Assembly: GCA_036677375.1 (NCBI GenBank)
Contig: JAVBWO010000018.1
Coordinates: forward strand, 53,289-117,288
Reading direction: 5' to 3'
Source: JAVBWO01 sp036677375
Lineage (GTDB): Bacteria > Bacillota > Dehalobacteriia > UBA4068 > UBA4997
DNA: 64,000 nt
Shown piece by piece: positions 25,520 to 34,117 of the stretch (its first letter is position 1; the number at the start of each line of letters is the position of its first letter). A program made the position numbers and the translations under genes. The notes under the pieces were generated by a model. It was not told where the DNA came from. It worked only from the letters and a program-made list of their open reading frames with translations, and did no database searches.

Positions 25520-27562
25520 ATGGAAACAAGAAAAATAACGTATAAAATCTCATTCTGTTTGTTGATCGCATTATTTTTATTGTGCTTTATGAGTGGTACC
25601 GTGCTTGCCGCTGATTTTTCCGACATGCCGGACAACTGGTCTACCGCAGCTCTGACCCATGCTGTCAATAATGGACTCCTGACAGGGAGCGACGGAAAAA
25701 TCAATGCTGACGGTGCATTGACCAGAGCGGAAATGGCCGCCATCATCAACCGTGCTTTTGCCGCTGTCAAGAGCGCCGATATTACCTTCAGCGATGTGGC
25801 GAAAGACGCCTGGTATGCGCAAGATGTGGCAAAAGCGGTGCAGATGCAAACCTTTGCGGGATATGCGGATAAGACCTTTCAACCAAATGCCGCCATTACC
25901 AGGCAGGAAGCTTTTGTCGTGATTGCCCGGGCCTTTCGGATCTCGGGAGAAAACGATGCGGCCCTTGCCGGATTCAGTGATAGCGCCAATATTGGTTCCT
26001 GGGCCAAGGCCAGCGTGGCCGGTTTGGTGAAGGCTGGGTATATCAGCGGCAATGACGGCAAGCTTTATCCGAAAGAAAAGATCAGCCGCGCCGAATTTGC
26101 TCAGATCATGGACAATATGGTGGCGCAATATATTAAGACTCCCGGTACGGTTACTTCGGTAGAAAAAGGCAATATTATAGTGAATTGCGCCGATGTGGTT
26201 TTGGAGAATACTACCATAAGCGGTGACTTGATCATTGCCGACGGGGTGGGCGACGGAGACTGTACTCTGAAAAATGTTAAGATTACCGGAAAAATGATTG
26301 TCCGCGGCGGCGGTACCAATTCCATTGTCATTACTGGTACTTCCAGTATCGGAAAGGTTGTTATCAGCCGTGTGGACGGAGCGGTACGTGTGGTTTCCCA
26401 GGATGGTACGGAAATTCCTTATGTTACCGTAGATGACGGCAAAAACGGCGTAATTCTGGAAGGTCAATTCGATTCATTGGAAGTAGCCTCGGGCGATGTG
26501 CCTGTTACGATCCAGGGTGCACAGGTGGGGAGCGTTACAGTCGCGGCAGCTAATGCCAATATTACAGTGGATCAAGCTTCTACCGTCAGCTCGGTTTTGG
26601 TTGCTTCCAGTGCCGCCAGTGCCACAGTCAATGTCTCCGGTACCGTGAATGCAGTTAAGACCGAGGCATCTCAAACCCAGATCGTAGCTTCTAAAACAGC
26701 CAAGATCACTACAGTGGAAGCCACCGCGACAGCGAAAGGAACCCAAATCGCGACAAGCCAGGGATCTACCATTACCACGGTGACTACAGCGGCAGCGAAT
26801 ACCACGATTACCGGTAGCGGTTCGGTGTCTAACGTTTCCGCCAATGCTGATAATATTAACGTCAGTACACCCGGTACTCAGGTCAGCGCGGCTCCCGGCA
26901 CCACTGGAGTCACCGCCGGCGGCAGCACCGTAGAAGGGGGTACCACCGGCCAGGTGCCGGAAAGTTCCACCTCTTCTTCTAGTTCCGGCGGTTCTTCCGT
27001 CACCATGCGAGGCATCAAGATCACCGTAAGCAATACCAATAACAAGACGCCTGAAGTTATGAATATGTCCTGTCAGGGAAGCGACGTCTTTTTGGATATG
27101 CTGGACGCATATTTCAAAAATGCGAACAATGCCGCGGTTGTCAATCGGATCGTGGATAATGCCAACCGGCTCATGACGTCTATCGGCAGTACTTCTTACA
27201 ATAACAAATGGACCGAGTTCCGTAGCATTATGATTACAGGCGGACAGGTGACAGGAACGTTAGCTGATGCGTTAGATCCCGGTTTTGCCACTGCTGACGC
27301 AGCCTATGTACATGGGCTTGCGGCGAATATTAAGACCGCCTTGGCCGGTACTACGGTGGAAGGCAAAACGGCTGTCTTGAGCGCCATTGGTAGTGCTGTG
27401 AACTTCAATGCTTCCAGCAAGGCCTTTGCCCAAAATGTTGTAGAAAAACTGTGGGGAAATAATGACGCCACGGTGAATGAATTCTTTACCGGAGCTTTTG
27501 CTTCCGGGGCTACCGTAACTACCCAGGGTTACACCTTAAAAATTGAGAAATGGATTCAATAG
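25520..27562 (+). CDS. S-layer homology protein with beta-helix-like repeat region
   Basis: About 680 residues from ATG 25520 (AAAGGA upstream). A signal peptide ending in VLAADF precedes three SLH repeats (about residues 30-210), with hallmarks such as LTRAEMAAIINRAF, ITRQEAFVVIARAF and ISRAEFAQIMDNM. These bind pyruvylated cell-wall polymer. The following ~250 residues are short Thr/Val/Ala/Ser-rich repeats resembling a right-handed beta-helix. A Ser/Gly linker leads to a C-terminal domain that I do not recognise. It lies at the end of the polysaccharide-control cluster. Confidence 0.88.
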   Translation: METRKITYKISFCLLIALFLLCFMSGTVLAADFSDMPDNWSTAALTHAVNNGLLTGSDGKINADGALTRAEMAAIINRAFAAVKSADITFSDVAKDAWYAQDVAKAVQMQTFAGYADKTFQPNAAITRQEAFVVIARAFRISGENDAALAGFSDSANIGSWAKASVAGLVKAGYISGNDGKLYPKEKISRAEFAQIMDNMVAQYIKTPGTVTSVEKGNIIVNCADVVLENTTISGDLIIADGVGDGDCTLKNVKITGKMIVRGGGTNSIVITGTSSIGKVVISRVDGAVRVVSQDGTEIPYVTVDDGKNGVILEGQFDSLEVASGDVPVTIQGAQVGSVTVAAANANITVDQASTVSSVLVASSAASATVNVSGTVNAVKTEASQTQIVASKTAKITTVEATATAKGTQIATSQGSTITTVTTAAANTTITGSGSVSNVSANADNINVSTPGTQVSAAPGTTGVTAGGSTVEGGTTGQVPESSTSSSSSGGSSVTMRGIKITVSNTNNKTPEVMNMSCQGSDVFLDMLDAYFKNANNAAVVNRIVDNANRLMTSIGSTSYNNKWTEFRSIMITGGQVTGTLADALDPGFATADAAYVHGLAANIKTALAGTTVEGKTAVLSAIGSAVNFNASSKAFAQNVVEKLWGNNDATVNEFFTGAFASGATVTTQGYTLKIEKWIQ

Positions 27563-27577
27563 TATTTCACAGGTAGC

Positions 27578-27739
27578 CTAGTACATAACACCGAATCCTT
27601 GTGTACATCGGTGGGCTGTTTTGTGCAATACTGCGTTGTCTCAATCAGAATACATAAAGGATTCCTCAATCCTCTGCCTTGTTTTGCGCAAAACATCCTC
27701 GCCGCTATATTACAATTTTAGATGTTACAGTGTTACTAG
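27578..27739. mobile_element. MITE-like element, copy 2
   Basis: A 162-bp relative of the element at 1814-1977, bounded by CTAG at both ends and ending in GATGTTACAGTGTTACTAG. It lies 16 bp after the SLH gene stop and 72 bp before the next SLH gene. Differences from copy 1 are mostly single transitions and a shortened left end. No coding content. Confidence 0.8.
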
Positions 27740-27810
27740 TGGTTAAAAATAGACGGGGCGGCAGGTAGATCCCGCCGCCCCTGTCATAACCAGGGAAAGG
27801 AATATCATAT

Positions 27811-28764
27811 ATGAAAAAAGCTGTTATCTGCTTTTGCCTGGCTTTTTTGCTTGTAATCTTGGCAACGCCGTTGGTTTTGGCAGCCGAAACTTCCGGCACA
27901 GGATTTCGTGATGTGGATCCCACAACGGATGTTGGAAAAGCTATCAGTAAAATGCAGGGAAAACAATATGTCAATGGTTATGCCGACGGCACCTTTCATC
28001 CCGGCGGCTTCATCACCCGGGCGGAGTTGGCGAAGCTGGTAAACGCTGTATTCAATTATACGGAGCAGAAAACAGTTGTTTTTTCTGATGTAAATTCCAC
28101 GCAATGGTTTTATTCTCCGGTTGCCATTGCCAAAACAGCCGGTTATCTTTTCGGTTTTCCTGACGGCAGCTTTCGGCCTAATGCCAATGTGACTCGTCAG
28201 GAGATGTGTGTTATCTTAAACCGGATCATGAATTTTGCTCCGCTGCCTTTTGAAACAGTGGTGATGGACTCCATTGACTCCTGGGCCAAAGACGATGTGA
28301 TGACGGTTTTGTCCAACCGGGTGTTTCTGGTCAAAGAAGACGGTATCTTTGGCGCAACACAGCCTATTACCAGGGGAGAAGTTTGCCTGGGGCTGGCGCA
28401 GTTTATTACGGGAACGGTGACGGAGGAACCAACGCAAGCGTCGTCTGGAACAAATTCGCAAGATCAGGAAAATTCCAACGTGTTTAAGGCCATGCAACGA
28501 GTGGTTTCGGATCTGGAAAAATATGTTCTGAATCCTCCGGCGCCCCAGAGCATCTCAGCGGAAGAAAAAGAGATTGTTTTGTCCATCATCAAGAACATGA
28601 AAGCCTGCTTGGCTGACAGTACTTACGATTACAAACCCGGTGCGGAGGATACTTATCAAAAGTATCTTACTTTGAACAAGGAGCAGCAGGATAACCTAAG
28701 ATATCTCATCGCTTATTATAGTGATACCAGCGATCTGTTGCTGTTGAAGGATTTTTTCTTTTGA
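27811..28764 (+). CDS. S-layer homology protein
   Basis: 317 residues. A signal peptide (ending LVLAAE) is followed by three SLH-type repeats across about 32-205: FITRAELAKLVNAVF and VTRQEMCVILNRIM are clear, and PITRGEVCLGLAQF marks the third. The C-terminal ~100 residues are charged and helical, with no recognised domain. GGGAAAGGAA precedes ATG 27811. It is a second wall-anchored surface protein, separated from the larger SLH gene by the MITE-like element. Confidence 0.88.
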   Translation: MKKAVICFCLAFLLVILATPLVLAAETSGTGFRDVDPTTDVGKAISKMQGKQYVNGYADGTFHPGGFITRAELAKLVNAVFNYTEQKTVVFSDVNSTQWFYSPVAIAKTAGYLFGFPDGSFRPNANVTRQEMCVILNRIMNFAPLPFETVVMDSIDSWAKDDVMTVLSNRVFLVKEDGIFGATQPITRGEVCLGLAQFITGTVTEEPTQASSGTNSQDQENSNVFKAMQRVVSDLEKYVLNPPAPQSISAEEKEIVLSIIKNMKACLADSTYDYKPGAEDTYQKYLTLNKEQQDNLRYLIAYYSDTSDLLLLKDFFF

Positions 28765-28827
28765 TTGGACAAAAACGAAAAGGAAGTACATTGGACGGAT
28801 ATGTGTAAAGATATAACGCTTTTGAAG

Positions 28828-28866
28828 AAAACAGAGAACTAATATATTGTTAGTCTTCTGTTTTTC
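28828..28866 (+). terminator. Terminator after the second SLH gene
   Basis: AAAACAGA...ACTAA pairs with TTAGTCTTCTGTTTT, with two internal mismatches, followed by TTCTTTT. It ends the SLH transcript. The remaining ~290 bp to the next gene is AT-rich and shows no other feature. Confidence 0.7.
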
Positions 28867-29159
28867 TTTTAATATAAAAAGGATAATTTATCGTGATATC
28901 GAATATAAAAATGTTTGGATAAATATGGTAAATGGAACACTTGCCTAAAAAGCCTCCATAAGGCAGACGAAGGCAATGGATAGAGAAGTAATGTTCTAGT
29001 TTTTAGTATTTATTTCAATCATTGAAGCCATAAAATTAAAGTCATGGGTTAACCGATAGTATAGACAAAATATGGCTATCTGAATCGGAATTATTCTTTA
29101 ATAAGTTATTATAGTCAAATTCTATGAAGTCAAAGGAAAAACGTAAAGGAGGTCACCCC

Positions 29160-29618
29160 ATGGAAAACAACATTAAGCTGGAACAACTTAATACGCAGCC
29201 CGTCCTTACCATTCGCCGGCGGACGAAACTGGAAAATTTGCCCCAGGTGATCGGACAATCCTATGGCCAGCTCATGGAGCATTTGAATCAGATTGGAGCG
29301 CAACCGGTAGACGCACCCTATACCGCTTATTACAATCTGGATATGAATGATCTTGATGTGGAAATGGGTTTTCCTATTGCCGAAATGCAAAAGGATTCAG
29401 GCGATATCAAAGCGCGCTGTCTTCCCGAATGCGAGGCGGTGACTTGCCTTTACAAAGGGCTCTATGCTGATATGGCCGACGTTTATAACGAGATCTTTCG
29501 TTGGATTGAGGAAAATGGCAAGAAAGCCGCAGGCGTTTACTACGAATATTATTATAATTCCCCTAATGAAGTACCGGAAAGCGAGCTTCTGACAAAAATT
29601 GTTATCCCTGTAATGTAA
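29160..29618 (+). CDS. GyrI-like effector-binding domain protein
   Basis: About 152 residues from ATG 29160 (AAAGGAGG upstream), not the ATG at 29124. The fold suggested by QPVLTIRRRTKLENLP, PYTAYYNLDMNDLDVEMGFP and CEAVTCLYKGLYADM is the AraC effector-binding/GyrI-like domain without a DNA-binding part. Such stand-alone domains bind or hydrolyse small hydrophobic compounds. It is probably cotranscribed with the DUF3788 gene 14 bp downstream. Confidence 0.82.
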   Translation: MENNIKLEQLNTQPVLTIRRRTKLENLPQVIGQSYGQLMEHLNQIGAQPVDAPYTAYYNLDMNDLDVEMGFPIAEMQKDSGDIKARCLPECEAVTCLYKGLYADMADVYNEIFRWIEENGKKAAGVYYEYYYNSPNEVPESELLTKIVIPVM

Positions 29619-29632
29619 GAAAGGATTGCGAT

Positions 29633-30076
29633 ATGACAGAATACACCCCATGGGATGTGCTGTATGACAGTTTCACAAAACCGACATGGCAGGAGATCAC
29701 GGCTTATATTGACAACCCGTTATGGCGTGAGATGAACGGCTACTTAAAAGATGCTTATGGCGTAAACCCGGAGCTTTTTTACAGTAGCTGTGCCGCGCAG
29801 CGGGGCTGGAATGTCAAATACAAAAAGGGCGGCAAAGCGCTTTGTACGCTTTATCCAGAAAAGCGCTTTTTTATTGCATTGGTAGTCATCGGTGGGAAAG
29901 AAGAAGAGGTGGTGCAAGCATTGCTTCCTAATTTTACTGCCTATGTTCAGAAATTGTATCAAAATACCCGCAGTATGCCCATGGGGCGATGGCTGATGAT
30001 CCAGGTGACAGACGAGGAAATCTTAAAAGATGTTAAAACTCTCATCGCCATACGGGTGAAACCAAAATTAAAATAA
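29633..30076 (+). CDS. DUF3788 family protein
   Basis: 147 residues. The sequence from PLWREMNGYLKDAYGVNPEL through GWNVKYKKGGKALCTLYPEK to FIALVVIGGKEE matches the DUF3788 pattern. It appears soluble. Function is unknown; the family is often found beside GyrI-like small-molecule-binding proteins, as here. Confidence 0.8.
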   Translation: MTEYTPWDVLYDSFTKPTWQEITAYIDNPLWREMNGYLKDAYGVNPELFYSSCAAQRGWNVKYKKGGKALCTLYPEKRFFIALVVIGGKEEEVVQALLPNFTAYVQKLYQNTRSMPMGRWLMIQVTDEEILKDVKTLIAIRVKPKLK

Positions 30077-30180
30077 TACACATAAGGTAGTTTTCTATCA
30101 GCAATCTGTTCTGGTAATTGTAAATGAACCTAAAAAGAGAAGTAGTCTGCACTGTTGAACTAATGACTATAATGAGCAGG

Positions 30181-30217
30181 GGAAGGTGCGTTTCCTGAAT
30201 ATGAAAATGCACCTTCC
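30181..30217 (+). terminator. Hairpin after the DUF3788 gene
   Basis: GGAAGGTGCGTTT pairs with AAATGCACCTTCC (one G-U type mismatch). The stem is strong but only ATTTGACTT follows, so termination may be partial. Confidence 0.55.
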
Positions 30218-30406
30218 ATTTGACTTATCTGTTTGGAATAAAGTAACGATAAAAAGATATCAAACATGAAGACGAAGAATCTCTTTTTAGGTCTTCTGGA
30301 AAACAATGTACCAATACCGGTTTTTGAAAAAGAACTGAAACAAGTTCATATCAAGAAAGACTGTCGAATATGTATTCCGCACTTTGAAACGATTAGGGAG
30401 AAAAAG

Positions 30407-31465
30407 ATGAAAAAAGTCATTGTTGCCACAAATGTTTTAATCTTATTGCTTTTATCTACTCCAGCGATGGCAGAAATCATACCGGTTTATGATGAGACCG
30501 GCCGAATGATCGTCTTACAGCCAACAGCACAAGAAAACGCTGGTTGTACGATGGCACCCATTTGGCCAATTGCCAAATACCTCAACGCAACAGTGGAATG
30601 GGAGGAACCGACTGTCTTCATCCGGAAAGGGGAAACGCAGCTCATACTTCACATTGGTTCTCAAATAGCCGTGAAAGAAGCGGAAGGCAAAAAAACAGAA
30701 ATCCAATTAGAAAGGGCGCCTTATCTTAAGGAAGATCGCGTGATAGTTCCCCTGCGGTTTGTTTTGGAGGAGTTGGAAGAACAGATCTCATTTTATAGTT
30801 TGCGTAGTGATCATGCCATTATTCTTGGCAATCATCAATATGACGGTTCTATTGAATATGAAAGGATTCCTTGGAATCTTGAGGATGAAGAGAAATTAAA
30901 AAATGTTGCAGACCGGTATCAAAAAAATAATGTTTATGATTATAGGGTTATTTGGTCCGTTTGCGATCACTTCTTATTTCAGCCTCTCAACCAAATAACG
31001 AACTCTTATGGATATCGTCATATTTATGACAGTAAAACCGCAGAGGAAATGTATATAAATTATTCCTATTATTTATCAGATGACGTACAAAAAAGTCAAG
31101 GTTGGCAGGACTTTTTGGGTATGGTATTAACGTCCCGTTCCGACTTGGAAGGTTATATGATAGATGTTTTCTCAACAGGGACGACAATCCGCGGCACTTT
31201 CTGTGTAGGACTATTCTCAGTGCTATATGATATTCCTTTGGTTTTTGAGGCGGAATTAACCAAGCAGGATAACGCTTGGTTGGCGGCCGCTCCGCAAAGC
31301 ACATTGGAAGGCTGGCAAAACCCCGGTGAATACGGCCCATGGCAGATCACGGATCTATCTAATCCGAGAAGCTACTTGAATATGCAAAGCCTTCGTCAGG
31401 CCGAGCCGGAGATTTACAATCAATTGATAGGGATGAGGCAGTATCATAACAATATCCTGCAATGA
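30407..31465 (+). CDS. Secreted protein with copper-amine-oxidase N-like (stalk) domain
   Basis: 352 residues from ATG 30407 (AGGGAG upstream), which places a signal peptide (KKVIVATNVLILLLLSTPAMAE) at the true N-terminus. Residues ~25-135 form the Cu_amine_oxidN1-like domain often seen in Firmicutes surface proteins (APIWPIAKYLNATVEWEE and IVPLRFVLEELEEQ). The C-terminal ~220 residues are not recognised. It has no catalytic amine-oxidase domain. It lies alone with its own terminator. Confidence 0.75.
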   Translation: MKKVIVATNVLILLLLSTPAMAEIIPVYDETGRMIVLQPTAQENAGCTMAPIWPIAKYLNATVEWEEPTVFIRKGETQLILHIGSQIAVKEAEGKKTEIQLERAPYLKEDRVIVPLRFVLEELEEQISFYSLRSDHAIILGNHQYDGSIEYERIPWNLEDEEKLKNVADRYQKNNVYDYRVIWSVCDHFLFQPLNQITNSYGYRHIYDSKTAEEMYINYSYYLSDDVQKSQGWQDFLGMVLTSRSDLEGYMIDVFSTGTTIRGTFCVGLFSVLYDIPLVFEAELTKQDNAWLAAAPQSTLEGWQNPGEYGPWQITDLSNPRSYLNMQSLRQAEPEIYNQLIGMRQYHNNILQ

Positions 31466-31520
31466 AAGCATCCTCGTAAAAAGCGTGCTTACTGCCAGAT
31501 GAACGAAATAAAAGCTCAAT

Positions 31521-31584
31521 AAAAATGGTATCATAAACGGTTCCACCTTTCATGCTCAGTGTCCGGTTATCATACCATTTTTTT
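31521..31584 (+). terminator. Terminator after the stalk-domain gene
   Basis: AAAATGGTATcATAA pairs with the segment TTATCATACCATTTTTTT across a long loop. The run of seven Ts supports intrinsic termination. Confidence 0.75.
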
Positions 31585-31666
31585 GTGTGTTATTGTCTTA
31601 ACATAAGTGATAATAGTTTATAAAGCACTGCTTATCTCTTTTATAAAGCTTATAACTGGGTTTATT

Positions 31667-31897
31667 TTATAGCGCTAAAACATGAAATCCTTCTGTCTCA
31701 ATGGCATGCTTTTCAGCCAAGGCAGCCAGAGCTTCCCTTTGATCCGGATCGGATCGGAAAGCCAAGCCGCAGGTGGCCGAAAGCTGACGGGGAATAGGGA
31801 TCAATTTCCCGGGAAGCTTGTGGGCGTTAGCTTCTTTTTCCATTTGTAATGCTGCAGTAGTCGAAGAAAAAATAATGATCAGCCATTGGCGGGACAT
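31667..31897 (-). CDS. DUF3343 family protein (putative Se/S carrier-like)
   Basis: 76 residues from ATG 31897 (GGGGGAG upstream). The product, starting MSRQWLIIIFSSTTAALQME and containing LIPIPRQLSATCGLAFRSD, fits DUF3343, in which the Cys after SA/T is conserved. Comparative genomics has linked DUF3343 to YedE and YedF in selenium metabolism, and the three genes are adjacent here in one transcription direction. A role in carrying reduced selenium or sulfur is inferred. Confidence 0.85.
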   Translation of the reverse strand: MSRQWLIIIFSSTTAALQMEKEANAHKLPGKLIPIPRQLSATCGLAFRSDPDQREALAALAEKHAIETEGFHVLAL

Positions 31898-31938
31898 TTG
31901 TTCACTCTCCCCCTGAGAAGTTTTATTCATATTATAGC

Positions 31939-32142
31939 CTATTTGATAGTTAAAAGATAGTCCCCGTCTACAGTTTGGACGGTAACGGCCTTGCCGCGGC
32001 TTTGGGCATGACGGGTGATATTGTCTCTGGCCGCTCCGTTATCCACCAAAACTTCCAGTTCTTGGATGTCCTTGTCCAGCGCTTCTTTGACCATCAGAAC
32101 AGGCGTAGGGCAGGAATAGCCTCTGGCATCTACTTTTTCCAT
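31939..32142 (-). CDS. yedF: YedF/TusA family sulfurtransferase
   Basis: 67 residues, a single TusA fold. The start MEKVDARGYSCPTPVLMVKE contains the CPxP motif whose Cys carries persulfide or perselenide. Located between the YedE transporter and DUF3343 genes, it more likely handles selenium than tRNA thiolation. ATG 32142 has AGGAGG upstream. Confidence 0.88.
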   Translation of the reverse strand: MEKVDARGYSCPTPVLMVKEALDKDIQELEVLVDNGAARDNITRHAQSRGKAVTVQTVDGDYLLTIK

Positions 32143-32164
32143 TATTTTTTGCCTCCTTTATTCC

Positions 32165-33220
32165 TTATGCTGCTTTTTTACGAGCAAGAGATAAACCGAT
32201 CACCCATAAGACAACAATAGCGGCCACGCAGGCAATCTGTCCGGCAACCGGTACCCCCTTGGGGCTGGCGGCCCAACCGAAGTTATGAGCGAATGCAGCA
32301 CCCACCAAGAGCCCTAAAAAGGTAATTACACTGTCATTATTGCCTTGACCCGCTAAGATCAATTGACGCAAAGGACAGCCGCCAGCCATAACGGCGGCCA
32401 GGCCAACCGCATAAAGACCTAAGAAGTTCCAAAGCTGCATGGTATGGGCGACAGGCTGATCAGCGAAACCAAATTTGAAATGCCCCGTCAGCAAATTATA
32501 AATGAGCATTACCACAAAAATACCGAAGAATTGTATTGCCAGGCTGCCGTCTTTGATCAAGAAGAGATCCCGGAAACCGCCAGCCATACAGAGGCGGCTT
32601 TTCTGCGCAAAAGCGCCAAAGAGCAGACCCATTAACAATGCAAGAAAAATAGGCGCATGCATGGAACCCGGACCTTCGGTACTGGTGACAAAAACGCCGA
32701 AAAGGCCGATAATGAAAACGAAAACGGTAGAGACGGGTAAAACCAGAGCCGAAGCGGTGCTGGTTTTTTGGGCACGGCCCAAAGAAAAACCGCGGCGCAG
32801 AAGGAAAATACCGCAGGCAATCCCCGCAATAAATCCGGCTAAGCCTACCAGAGCATTGGCATCGCCGCCGGCTAAGCGAATTACCATCCGCAGGGGACAA
32901 CCTAAGAAGACCAAAGAGCCTATCATCATAATAAAACCTAAAACAAAACGGATTGCCGGGGATGAACCGCCGGTGGAATGAAATTCTTTTCCGGCAAGAG
33001 CGGCAAGAAAGGAACCTAAAATAAGACCGATAATTTCTGGGCGTAAGTATTGGACGACTGCTGCTTGATGCAAATGCATGGATCCGGCGATATCCCGGAT
33101 AAAACAGGCAATACAAAAAGCCATGTTTGCGGGATTTCCGGTAGCGGCTAAGACGGCAGACATAACACCGAAAAGCAATCCAATTAGGATCAAGCCGCTT
33201 TTTTTGTTGAAAAAGTTCAT
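32165..33220 (-). CDS. yedE: YedE family putative selenium transporter
   Basis: 351 residues from ATG 33220 (AAAGGAG upstream). About nine to ten hydrophobic segments form two YeeE/YedE repeats, each with a conserved Cys segment (GCPLRMVIRLAGGDANAL and GGCPLRQLILAGQGNND). YedE proteins are predicted importers of a selenium or sulfur oxyanion or thio compound. It is the first gene of the yedE-yedF-DUF3343 operon on the minus strand. No SelA, SelB or SelD gene is in the window. Confidence 0.9.
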   Translation of the reverse strand: MNFFNKKSGLILIGLLFGVMSAVLAATGNPANMAFCIACFIRDIAGSMHLHQAAVVQYLRPEIIGLILGSFLAALAGKEFHSTGGSSPAIRFVLGFIMMIGSLVFLGCPLRMVIRLAGGDANALVGLAGFIAGIACGIFLLRRGFSLGRAQKTSTASALVLPVSTVFVFIIGLFGVFVTSTEGPGSMHAPIFLALLMGLLFGAFAQKSRLCMAGGFRDLFLIKDGSLAIQFFGIFVVMLIYNLLTGHFKFGFADQPVAHTMQLWNFLGLYAVGLAAVMAGGCPLRQLILAGQGNNDSVITFLGLLVGAAFAHNFGWAASPKGVPVAGQIACVAAIVVLWVIGLSLARKKAA

Positions 33221-34117
33221 GGTATACACTCCTTTGTCGTAAAATCACATAATGCCCACCATTAATATTATGGTATCTTTATATACCTTTGTCTAATGAA
33301 TATTTTTTATCATTCTTTGATAATAGATAAGTAAATCTTATATGAAACATGAATCGACGATATGAATCCGATCTGTGATATATAAATAATCTCTTAAAAA
33401 TATGTAAATTAAAGATAATTAGTATATTTTATCAGTTGTTTGAAACTGTAATCTATCCATAATCCATAATTAGAGGCTGACTACTTCATGTCCTTAACAA
33501 ATAGAATGCCAGGGCTCTTGCTTGTTGAGTGTTCCCAAGGAAAGGGAGAACCGACAGTGGCAACGACTTTGTGAAATTTGCCGATATGGTAAATGTTTCC
33601 GATTATGAGAGACAGTCAACGATATGGAAAGGCCGGCCTTATGAAAGGCGAGTTGCGAATCTTCATTCTTTGATGTCCCACGCCGGAACAGTGCATGTTC
33701 TGCCTTATCCCTACCACTTGCTGCAACTGTATAATGATCGGGCTGAATGAAGCAATCAAGAAATGCTATTTTGGTTTTGCCTAGGATACCGCAAAAATCA
33801 AGTCTTTCTTTTAATCAAATGGTGTGCCAAGGTGTTTCTTTGACAAATAGCAGGCAAACATACTATAATGAATTTAATCCATTCCCTGTTTCCCATCATA
33901 CGATTCCATCATAGGGCAGGCGCACAAAGGTAATACGGATTTCGTGTTAAATCTAGGTATGATAGAAGCTTCATGATATCCATATTCTATCTTGCCAAAT
34001 TCTTTTTGTTTATGCTTTTGCTGTACTATTTTTCTTTTACTCTTTCTCCGCATTGATTGCAATTACTTTAATAGATCCGAATTTCAATAGATCCAAAGGA
34101 GGCTTTAGGAGGGTATC
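33221..34117. other. Long intergenic region between yedE and the PucR gene
   Basis: About 900 bp. The first ~200 bp is very AT-rich and probably holds the yedE promoter. A frame at 33529-33750 (with SHAGTVHVLPYPYHLLQLYND) is open but lacks a good start site and any family match; it might be a relic of a deleted gene. The 34060-34100 stretch carries the ribosome binding site AAAGGAGG of the next gene. Nothing else could be assigned. Confidence 0.4.

Noticed and set aside
25577..26467. Long minus-strand frame inside the large SLH gene
   Set aside because: It is a shadow of the repetitive, GC-rich SLH coding sequence; the plus-strand protein has clear domains.
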